64,000 nt of DNA from Curtobacterium sp. S6 (GTDB lineage Bacteria > Actinomycetota > Actinomycetes > Actinomycetales > Micrococcaceae). Position 1 is the stretch's first letter, and each line of letters opens with the position of its first letter. Where the stretch lies: positions 186,001 through 250,000 of the forward strand of contig NZ_JHEL01000015.1 of NCBI RefSeq assembly GCF_000710345.2. The letters run 5' to 3'. Both the position numbers and the translations under genes were made by a program. Below the pieces are notes generated by a model, which did no database searches, had not been told where the DNA came from, and saw nothing but the letters and a program-made list of their open reading frames with translations. Shown one piece after another: positions 22,258-28,890 of the stretch.

Positions 22258-22605
22258 AGGTTCTCCTCTTGATCCATTCCGCGGGGATGCGCGTTTGCTG
22301 AGTCTCGGGTGTGCCCATCACGGCACGTCTCCACTCTAGCGGTGACCGTCCGGCGAGCCGACGCGCGTGCCCTTGCGAATGTGGGTGGATGTGGGAAATT
22401 TGGGAATCGGGTGTCATCGTGCTCACCCGCGGGCGGCGGACCGAATCTGGGCAGGGCTGCCGCCGATCCCACATATACCGCCGTGACTAGGCGGAATTGC
22501 GCCCATCCTCGGTCATCCGGCCGCGTGGTGTCCCGTTGTTCTTAATCTGAGGAACCGGGGCTGTCTTACTGTTCATGTGGCTTTAGGGGAACTAGAGTTG
22601 ACGAT
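22258..22605. other. 348-bp intergenic region upstream of pyk
   Basis: No credible gene is seen. The stretch holds the divergent control regions of the flavodoxin gene and pyk, and several short inverted repeats (for example GTGGGA/TCCCAC enclosing GGCGGC/GCCGCC at about 22389-22472, and CCGCC/GGCGG near 22490). These may form leader or DNA structures, but I match them to no known element. Confidence 0.4.
22593..22598 (+). promoter_or_regulatory. -10 box of pyk
   Basis: TAGAGT is followed by 7 nt and then the pyk ATG at 22606. No Shine-Dalgarno sequence is present, so the mRNA is probably leaderless. Confidence 0.5.
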
Positions 22606-24075
22606 ATGAGACGCGCAAAAATCGTATGTACCCTTGGACCAGCCCTTTCCAGCTACGACAAAGTCTCGGAGGCCATCTCCGCCGGACTGAACGTCGCCCG
22701 GCTGAACATGAGCCACGGCGACCACGAGGTTCACACCAATAACTACGACAACGTTCGCCGAGCGGCCGAGCACCTCGGCAAGAATGTCGCCATTCTGGCG
22801 GACATTCAGGGACCGAAGATCCGCCTCGAGACCTTCGCGGACGGCCCCGTTGAGCTCGCCGCCGGGGATACCTTCAAAATCACCGTCGAGGACGTTCCCG
22901 GTAATCAGGAGATCTGCGGCACCACCTATAAGGGTCTTCCCGGAGACGTGCGGCCGGGCGACGCGCTGCTGATCGACGACGGCAAGGTCCGTCTCGAAGC
23001 GACGCAGGTTGACGCCACGACCGTGACCACCCGCGTCGTCGTCGGCGGCAAGGTCTCGGATCACAAGGGCATCAACCTTCCCGGCGTGGCGGTTTCCGTG
23101 CCCGCGCTGACCGAGAAGGACGAGAAGGATCTTCGCTGGGCCTTGAAGACCGGCGTGGACATCATCGCCCTGTCCTTCGTTCGCTCGGGGGACGACATCA
23201 CGCGGGTGCACGAGATCATGGAAGAGGAGGGCCTTCGGCTCCCCGTGATCGCCAAGATCGAGAAGCCCCAAGCCGTCGACAACCTGCAGGACATCGTCGA
23301 TAAGTTCGACGGCATCATGGTTGCGCGTGGCGACCTCGGCGTGGAGTACCCGCTCGAGGAAGTCCCGCTGGTCCAGAAGAAGGCCATCACCTTGGCCCGC
23401 CGTTGGGCCAAGCCGGTCATCGTGGCCACCCAGGTCCTCGAATCGATGATCACCAACCCCATGCCGACCCGTGCGGAAGCCTCTGACTGCGCCAACGCCA
23501 TTCTCGACGGCGCGGATGCGGTGATGCTTTCCGGCGAGACCTCGGTGGGTAAGTACCCGATCATCACCATCCAGACGATGGCCCGGATCGTGGAATCCAC
23601 GGAGCAGCACGGCTTGGATCGCGTGCCCGCCCTGGGGTCTTCCCCTCGGACGCGCGGTGGCGCCGTGACCTTGGCCGCGGTGAATATCGCGGATCAGCTC
23701 AACGTCAACTACATCTGCACTTTCACGCAGTCCGGTGACTCGGCCCGTCGTCTGTGCCGGTTGCGTCCGTCCAAGCCCGTGCTGGCCTTCACCCCGGACC
23801 CCAAGGTGCGCGCCTTCATGGCCCTCTTCTGGGGAATCGAAGCGGTCCAGCAGAGCGAGTACAAGGACACCGACAGCATGACGGAAGCGGTGGACCAGTA
23901 CCTGTTGAAGTACAACCTCGCGAAGCCGGACGAGCTGCTGGTCATGACCGCCGGAACGCCCCTGGGCGTCGCGGGCTCGACCAACATGGTCAAGGTGCAC
24001 CGCGTCGGAGATCTCGACGACTCGGGCTCCCGCACGCCGGAGAGCCGCGAGAAGCTGGGGCCGTACAAGCACTAA
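22606..24075 (+). CDS. pyk: Pyruvate kinase
   Basis: Transfers phosphate from phosphoenolpyruvate to ADP in the last step of glycolysis. The 489-residue protein begins MRRAKIVCTLGPA and shows the A-domain motifs LNMSHGDHEVH, ILADIQGPKIRLE, the active-site stretch VIAKIEKPQAV and IMVARGDLGVEYP, then VATQVLESMI and ADAVMLSGETSVGKYP. The C-terminal allosteric domain (about 350-480) is present. It opens the pyk-pdtaR-polA-rpsA-coaE-uvrB run also found in mycobacteria. Confidence 0.98.
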   Translation: MRRAKIVCTLGPALSSYDKVSEAISAGLNVARLNMSHGDHEVHTNNYDNVRRAAEHLGKNVAILADIQGPKIRLETFADGPVELAAGDTFKITVEDVPGNQEICGTTYKGLPGDVRPGDALLIDDGKVRLEATQVDATTVTTRVVVGGKVSDHKGINLPGVAVSVPALTEKDEKDLRWALKTGVDIIALSFVRSGDDITRVHEIMEEEGLRLPVIAKIEKPQAVDNLQDIVDKFDGIMVARGDLGVEYPLEEVPLVQKKAITLARRWAKPVIVATQVLESMITNPMPTRAEASDCANAILDGADAVMLSGETSVGKYPIITIQTMARIVESTEQHGLDRVPALGSSPRTRGGAVTLAAVNIADQLNVNYICTFTQSGDSARRLCRLRPSKPVLAFTPDPKVRAFMALFWGIEAVQQSEYKDTDSMTEAVDQYLLKYNLAKPDELLVMTAGTPLGVAGSTNMVKVHRVGDLDDSGSRTPESREKLGPYKH

Positions 24076-24133
24076 CGACTCTGCGACTCGTCGCGGAATC
24101 TTCCGCGGCAGGCAACGCAGGCCGGCGCGCGTC

Positions 24134-24163
24134 GATGGGGCGGGGATTCTTCCCCGCCCCATC
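24134..24163 (+). terminator. Hairpin after pyk
   Basis: GATGGGGCGGGG and CCCCGCCCCATC are exact complements around a 6-nt ATTCTT loop, 58 nt after the pyk stop. No T-run follows, as is common in this phylum. Confidence 0.7.
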
Positions 24164-24265
24164 CGCTGGCCTAGGGCGGGTCGTCGGCCCCTTGATTTCC
24201 GAACCGGCGGACGGTTGTGTAAAGTGTTCATGGCTCGTGACGACGAACGATCGTCACGATCACTG

Positions 24266-24350
24266 GCCCAAGTGGCGGAATTGGCAGACGCGCCGCACTC
24301 AAAATGCGGTTCTTCACGGAGTGTGGGTTCGAGTCCCACCTTGGGCACCA
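24266..24350 (+). tRNA. tRNA-Leu (anticodon CAA)
   Basis: The acceptor stem GCCCAAG pairs with CTTGGGC, followed by an encoded ACCA end. The D arm is GCGGAATTGGCAGACGC and the anticodon stem-loop is CCGCA CTCAAAA TGCGG, giving anticodon CAA for UUG codons. A long variable arm and the T arm GGGTTCGAGTCCC follow. The long variable arm fits class II tRNA-Leu. Its position after pyk is conserved in related actinobacteria. Confidence 0.96.
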
Positions 24351-24356
24351 GCCAGC

Positions 24357-24410
24357 AAAAAGGCGGCCTTCGAGCGCTACGTTGCGTAGCGCGCGAAGGC
24401 CGCCTTTTGT
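24357..24410 (+). terminator. Terminator after tRNA-Leu
   Basis: AAAAGGCGGCCTTCG pairs with CGAAGGCCGCCTTTT, and an inner CGCTACG/CGTAGCG stem extends the hairpin. The T-run makes it a classic intrinsic terminator. Confidence 0.85.
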
Positions 24411-24512
24411 CTACCCGTCTATCGTCGATCCGCGCCGATGCAAACGAAACGCGTCCAACTCACGTCCCGCCAATGTGGCATGAATGATCGAGAAGCGATC
24501 GCGCACCGCGGC

Positions 24513-25109
24513 TTAATAGATGCCATCCGGGCTGATGCCGGAGGTGTAGTCCTTGACGATCGACGAGTCCACGGGGACGGCGTTGGGTTCGACGATCGTG
24601 CCGCCGGTGACGCTCGTGATCACGATCTTATTCGTGATTCGCCCGCTGGTCGTTGCGGAGGCCCCGTCGTTAAAGGTGAGAAGAAAATTGGGGATGCTCG
24701 ACCCGCGCGCCAGTTTCGGGGTGACCGTTCCGTTCGGAATGGTCCATGTCAGCGTCGTGCGGTGGGTCGAGGCGTTGTACGCGCCCCGGGTGATCGACCC
24801 GTAACTGGTTACGACGCGAAAACTTCTCTCGTCGGTCGCCGCGCTCAGCAGTCCGACGATATCGATGGTGACCACCATGGGTGCCTGAAGAGTCATGGAG
24901 CTGACGGTCGACGACGTCGCCAAACCCAGGTTGACCGTCACGGTGTTGTACGCGCCGTTGGCCCCGCCGCCGCCGTCGAAGAGTACGCCCAAGTCCGGAT
25001 TGGTGGGCGACGCCGCATAGGCCGGTACGGCCGCCGTGGCGATAATGGTGGGCGCGGACCAGGCCGCTGCCGTGGCGAATTTTCTGCGACCGATTGACCG
25101 ATGTTCCAT
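24513..25109 (-). CDS. Exported protein with Tat-like signal, unknown function (copy 2)
   Basis: A 198-residue exported protein. The N-terminus IGRRKFATAAAWSAPTIIA followed by AVPAYAAS is a twin-arginine-like signal with an AxA cleavage site near residue 34. The mature part has no cysteine or membrane helix and looks beta-rich. It is a clear paralogue of the protein at 26203-26841: both share FDGG...ANG, ERS...ITRG.Y, T.TW.IP.GT, ITNKIV.TSV and a C-terminal DGIY. The ATG at 25109 is chosen because GGGAGAA precedes it and upstream starts lack a site. Function unknown. It lies between tRNA-Leu and a DHFR-fold gene on the same strand. Confidence 0.75.
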   Translation of the reverse strand: MEHRSIGRRKFATAAAWSAPTIIATAAVPAYAASPTNPDLGVLFDGGGGANGAYNTVTVNLGLATSSTVSSMTLQAPMVVTIDIVGLLSAATDERSFRVVTSYGSITRGAYNASTHRTTLTWTIPNGTVTPKLARGSSIPNFLLTFNDGASATTSGRITNKIVITSVTGGTIVEPNAVPVDSSIVKDYTSGISPDGIY

Positions 25110-25286
25110 GTGGTTCTCCCGAAGTTGACGTACGGGTCGGAACATTGCCGACGAGGAGCCGTCACTCGAATTCAGCGAGTGAGCGCTCACGCCCAGCCTA
25201 GCGTACTCGCGAGTATTTAATGCAAGAATTAAATTCTCAGGGGGATATCCCGTGGGTTCACCGGCGCCTTCCACCGAGCAGCGTGA

Positions 25287-25892
25287 TCATTTATTGGGCG
25301 ATTCTTCACCACAATTCGCGGGAAATGACCGCTCCGCCGGTCCAAAAACCAACACCGTGGTCCCCTTTGTATTGACCCGGTGATCGAGCAACGTCAGTGG
25401 CAGTGCGCCCCGGTTCAGATTCATGGAGTCGCTGAGCCGGCGTTCCGGTCCGGCGAAGACCGGATGGACGAAAAGGGTCAACCGGTCGAGGAGGCCGGCC
25501 TCCAGCAGCTGAGCGATGATGCTCAGGCTGCCTTGGATCGAGATATCCCGACCCTGGGTCCCCTTGAGGCCGCGCACGAAATCCATCAGGTCCCCGTCGA
25601 TCACGGAACAGTTTTCCCAGGTCACGTCGTGCTGTTTCAGGGTTCGGGAAGCGACGTGTTTGGCCACGGGGTTGATGAAGGACTTGAACGGGTCCTCGAC
25701 GTCCTCCCGGGTCCAGTGCGAGGCCCAGAAATCGTAGGTCTCGCGACCGAGCAGCACGTCGTCCACCGAGGAGAGCGTTTCGGTCATGACCTCACCGAGG
25801 ATCTCGTCGAAGGCGTCGCCCTGCCAGGAGGACGGGTTCTCGACGGCGCCGTCGAGCGTTGTGAAGAGGTTGGCGGTGACGCGTCGCGACAT
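25287..25892 (-). CDS. Dihydrofolate-reductase-fold / RibD C-terminal-like reductase
   Basis: A 201-residue protein of the RibD C-terminal/dihydrofolate reductase superfamily (YyaP/YwjB-like). Visible features are the N-terminal TANLFTTLDGAVENP, VDDVLLGRETYDFWASHW (nucleotide-binding helix), the glycine turn of IQGSLSIIAQLLEAGLLDRLTLFVHPV, and a C-terminal TTVLVFGPAE strand. Such proteins are predicted NADPH-dependent reductases of unknown substrate; many sit in mobile or accessory positions. The ATG at 25892 follows GAGGAA. It lies between two exported paralogues, on the strand of copy 2. Confidence 0.8.
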   Translation of the reverse strand: MSRRVTANLFTTLDGAVENPSSWQGDAFDEILGEVMTETLSSVDDVLLGRETYDFWASHWTREDVEDPFKSFINPVAKHVASRTLKQHDVTWENCSVIDGDLMDFVRGLKGTQGRDISIQGSLSIIAQLLEAGLLDRLTLFVHPVFAGPERRLSDSMNLNRGALPLTLLDHRVNTKGTTVLVFGPAERSFPANCGEESPNK

Positions 25893-26202
25893 GGGTGGTT
25901 CCTCATTTCCTCGAGTGTGCACTATGCGCCGGGCGGCGGCGCACGATTGCCCCGATCGTACCGTCTGGCCGCCTTCGGTAATTCCGCCGAACGGGAAAGT
26001 AGTGCGTTGCCACCCGCCGGAAATGGACGGGCGTCACATACGTGAGTTTTAACCAAAATCGCGAAAGAATCGATATTCTCTGAGTGCCACCTGGCGTATC
26101 GAGGGAAAAGGCGAATGGGGATCGCTGCATTTCCGGGGGTAGTGCGCCGCCAATTTCCGGGCCCTTTGGAGGGGCGTTTCCGGTCTATGCTTCAGGAGAA
26201 TC

Positions 26203-26841
26203 ATGGTGCTCGAGGGCGACCTCACTTATCCCCTACACAAGGCTTCGTCGAACCACGACGCGGTCCGGGTCACGCGGCGTCGGCTGGGAAAAGCCACAAT
26301 GTGGACCCTTCCGACGATCGTGGCCGCCGGCGCCGTGCCGGCCTACGCCGCCACCCCGGACAGTCCCACCTTCGGTTTCCAATTCGACGGCGGGACCTTT
26401 GCTAACGGCATACCCAAGCTTGTGTTCCTCAATTTTGGGGTCGCACCCGGGGCGGCCGCGCCTTATACGTCGGCCTCCACCATCACGGTGACCTTCGACG
26501 TGGTGGGCCTCAACATGACCGATGGGGCCCCGGAGAGATCCATGACCATCACGTCGTCGCACGGCGATATCACGCGGGGCTCCTATGACTCCGCGACCCG
26601 GACCACCACGTTCACCTGGGCGATCCCGGCGGGCACCAACTTCCCGACGGTCAGCACGTCGCTGGGCGTCCCGGACGTCTCCCTCGCCTTCGGCGACGGG
26701 TTTTCGTTCCGAGGACGGGTCACCAACAAGATCGTGGTCACCTCCGTCTCCGGGGCGATCGTCTCGTCGCCGGGCCCGTTGCCGCTGGACTCCACGATCG
26801 CCAAGGATCTCTCCGGGCCGAGCGGGGACGGGATCTACTGA
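26203..26841 (+). CDS. Exported protein with Tat-like signal, unknown function (copy 3)
   Basis: A 212-residue exported protein. The signal has an unusually long n-region of about 24 residues, then TRRRLGKATMWTLPTIVA and AVPAYAAT, with predicted cleavage near residue 50. The mature part aligns over its full length with the product of 24513-25109 (FDGG...ANG, ERS...DITRGSY, TFTWAIPAGT, VTNKIVVTSV, final DGIY) and carries no known domain. The AGGAGA ribosome-binding site fits the ATG at 26203. It is transcribed away from copy 2, so the two paralogues flank the DHFR-fold gene as a divergent pair. Function unknown. Confidence 0.75.
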   Translation: MVLEGDLTYPLHKASSNHDAVRVTRRRLGKATMWTLPTIVAAGAVPAYAATPDSPTFGFQFDGGTFANGIPKLVFLNFGVAPGAAAPYTSASTITVTFDVVGLNMTDGAPERSMTITSSHGDITRGSYDSATRTTTFTWAIPAGTNFPTVSTSLGVPDVSLAFGDGFSFRGRVTNKIVVTSVSGAIVSSPGPLPLDSTIAKDLSGPSGDGIY

Positions 26842-27002
26842 CGGTCCCACTCCACGGTGGAGGGGAACGGAGGGAATCAGCTCCTGGCTGATCATCGGGA
26901 AGACCCTGGGATTCGTGGGGTGCACGTCACTAAGGTTGGGTGGGACAGGGTTTCCCCGGTGCGACCGGGGGAGAACCACCGCAGTCAAAGTCAGGAGGAC
27001 GC

Positions 27003-27467
27003 ATGACTGATACAACCTCGATTACGGTCAGCCGCTCCATCGATGCTCCCGCCAAGGCGATTTTTGATCTCCTGAGCAATCCGGAACGCCACCACGAATT
27101 CGACGGCTCGGGTTTTGTCGTCTCGGACGACCGCACCGATCGCATCCAGAAGTCCGGCGTGAAGTTCACCATGAACATGACCGGCGCACACATGGGCGGC
27201 GACTACAAGACCGACAACTACGTCACCGGCTACGACGAGAACAAGCTGATCGCGTGGAAGACCGCGCCGGCCGGCGAGGAGCCTCCCGGATGGGAATGGA
27301 CCTGGGCCCTCGAGTCCACGGGCTCCGATTCGACCGACGTGACGCTGACCTACGACTGGTCCGCGATGGACCCGCAGGCGGCCGCCGACCTGGGCATGCC
27401 CCTGGTCAAGGAAGATCAGCTCGAACAGTCTCTCGAACTGCTCGCGAACGCCGTCTCGGGAGCTTAA
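27003..27467 (+). CDS. SRPBCC-fold protein (START/polyketide cyclase-like)
   Basis: A 154-residue protein with the helix-grip fold: an N-terminal strand TSITVSRSIDAPAKAIFDLLSNPERHHEFDGSG, the central basket strands, and a long C-terminal helix (QLEQSLELLANAVSG). Family members bind hydrophobic ligands; nothing in the sequence tells which. The ATG at 27003 is set by a TCAGGAGG site. The gene stands alone, with a hairpin terminator 20 nt downstream. Confidence 0.8.
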   Translation: MTDTTSITVSRSIDAPAKAIFDLLSNPERHHEFDGSGFVVSDDRTDRIQKSGVKFTMNMTGAHMGGDYKTDNYVTGYDENKLIAWKTAPAGEEPPGWEWTWALESTGSDSTDVTLTYDWSAMDPQAAADLGMPLVKEDQLEQSLELLANAVSGA

Positions 27468-27487
27468 GCCCCGATCGGTCCGCCGAT

Positions 27488-27526
27488 GACGAAGCCCGGC
27501 TCCTTCCCGAGGGGAGAGCCGGGCTT
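27488..27526 (+). terminator. Hairpin after SRPBCC gene
   Basis: CGAAGCCCGGCTC pairs exactly with GAGCCGGGCTTCG around a 13-nt loop. No T-run follows. It separates the SRPBCC gene from the pdtaR control region. Confidence 0.7.
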
Positions 27527-27681
27527 CGCCGCGTCCGCCCGGGGCGGGTGTGGGCGAATAGTCATCCACGGATGACTGCGGTACGCCTCGGAATTCGACG
27601 CGGGGACGTAAACTGGCATCTGAGCCAACCCATACACGGCGGTCGCCTCCCCGAGGCGGGCGCGTATCAGAGGAGTGCACG

Positions 27682-28323
27682 GTGACAGAGCCGACGCCAG
27701 AGCAGGACATGGCAGACCTGGAGACGACGCCGCAGGTCGAGGAATCATCCCCGGAGGCCCGCACGGTCGTCGTCGCCGAGGACGAGGCGCTCATCCGTCT
27801 CGATATCGTGGAGATCCTCAAGGACCAGGGCTTCGAGGTCCTGGCCGAGGCCGGCAACGGCGAGGAAGCCGTGGAACTGACCAGGGAACACCAGCCGGAC
27901 GTCGTCCTGATGGACGTGAAGATGCCCAAGATGGACGGCATCAGCGCCGCCGAAATCATCGCCAAGGAACGCATTTCGCCCGTCGTGTTGCTGACCGCGT
28001 TCAGCCAGAAGGAGCTCGTGGACCGGGCCACCGAGGCCGGAGCCATGGCCTACGTGGTCAAGCCCTTTACCGAGAACGACCTCATTCCCTCGATCGAGGT
28101 CGCGATCAGCCGTTACGAGCAGATCAAGGCCCTCGAACAAGAGGTCACGGGCCTCAAGGAGCAGTTCGAGACGCGCAAGCTCGTCGATCGCGCCAAGTCC
28201 TTGCTGATCACCAAGATGGGATTGAGCGAACCCGAAGCCTTCCGCTGGATCCAGAAGACATCGATGGACCGTCGCCTCTCGATGCGCGAGGTCGCCGAGA
28301 CCATCGTTTCCCAGGTGGCCTAA
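27682..28323 (+). CDS. pdtaR: ANTAR-domain response regulator PdtaR
   Basis: Two-component regulator that acts on RNA as an antiterminator rather than on DNA. The receiver domain (about 27-140) has the acidic pair in VVAEDEALIRLD, phospho-acceptor D78 in VVLMDVKMPK, T105 and K127 (VVKPF). The ANTAR domain (about 150-205) contains AKSLLITKMGLSEPEAFRWI and the helix MREVAETIVS. The 213-residue length and its place between pyk and polA match mycobacterial PdtaR (Rv1626). The start is GTG after an AGAGGAG site. The cognate PdtaS kinase is not in the window. Confidence 0.93.
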   Translation: MTEPTPEQDMADLETTPQVEESSPEARTVVVAEDEALIRLDIVEILKDQGFEVLAEAGNGEEAVELTREHQPDVVLMDVKMPKMDGISAAEIIAKERISPVVLLTAFSQKELVDRATEAGAMAYVVKPFTENDLIPSIEVAISRYEQIKALEQEVTGLKEQFETRKLVDRAKSLLITKMGLSEPEAFRWIQKTSMDRRLSMREVAETIVSQVA

Positions 28324-28343
28324 GGGGCGACGCGCCTCGGAAA

Positions 28344-28389
28344 CACCGGCCCGGCGCCTCGGCTCGCACGAACGGGCGCCGGGCCGGTG
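28344..28389. terminator. Bidirectional terminator between pdtaR and thioesterase gene
   Basis: CACCGGCCCGGCGCC (28344-28358) pairs exactly with 28375-28389. The two genes converge on it. Confidence 0.8.
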
Positions 28390-28393
28390 GCGA

Positions 28394-28846
28394 CTACCGC
28401 CGGCGGTCCACGAGCATATTCGTCATGCGCGCCGTGGACAGGCGGCGCCCCTGCTCGTCGGTCATCACGATCTCGTGGACGCACATCGACTTGCCGATGT
28501 GAAGAGGAGTGCAGGTCCCGGTGACCCACCCCTGGGAGGCCGCGCGCTGGTGCGTGGCGTTAATGTCGATCCCCATGGGCTGCTTATTGGGTCCTCCCGC
28601 GAGTCCCGCCGCGAGCGACCCCAGCGACTCCGCGAGCACCAGGTGCGCCCCTCCGTGGAGAATTCCGAAGGGTTGCTCATTGCCTTCGACGGGAATTCGG
28701 GCCACGAATTTCTCGGGCGTCATGACCTCGAACACCACGCCGAGCTTTTCGGTGAGGCCGCCCAGACCGTGCTCGCGGAAGCGCTCGTGGAATTCTTCTG
28801 GGACCCCGGCGCGGGTCAAGGACTCTGTATAGGGGTTATTCGTCAT
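28394..28846 (-). CDS. Hotdog-fold PaaI-type thioesterase
   Basis: A 150-residue acyl-CoA thioesterase of the hotdog fold. The active-site stretch EQPFGILHGGAHLVLAESLGSLAAGL (conserved HGG followed by the catalytic acidic residue on the helix) and GTCTPLHIGKSMCVHEIVMTDEQGR are typical of PaaI/YdiI-like enzymes. The ATG at 28846 is used; an upstream ATG at 28906 would overlap the polA start region. The gene is divergent from polA with a 44-nt gap. The natural thioester is unknown. Confidence 0.85.
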   Translation of the reverse strand: MTNNPYTESLTRAGVPEEFHERFREHGLGGLTEKLGVVFEVMTPEKFVARIPVEGNEQPFGILHGGAHLVLAESLGSLAAGLAGGPNKQPMGIDINATHQRAASQGWVTGTCTPLHIGKSMCVHEIVMTDEQGRRLSTARMTNMLVDRRR

Positions 28847-28878
28847 AGCGGGACTCACATCTGTCGACGGGCTGCGAT

Positions 28879-28884
28879 TAGGAT
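28879..28884 (+). promoter_or_regulatory. -10 box of polA
   Basis: TAGGAT lies 6 nt before the GTG start at 28891. The GAGGG between them is too close to act as a normal ribosome-binding site, so a leaderless transcript is likely. Confidence 0.5.
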
Positions 28885-28890
28885 TGAGGG

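Noticed and set aside
22309-22545. 78-residue frame upstream of pyk
   Set aside because: No ribosome-binding site, no recognisable sequence, and it ends inside the probable pyk control region.
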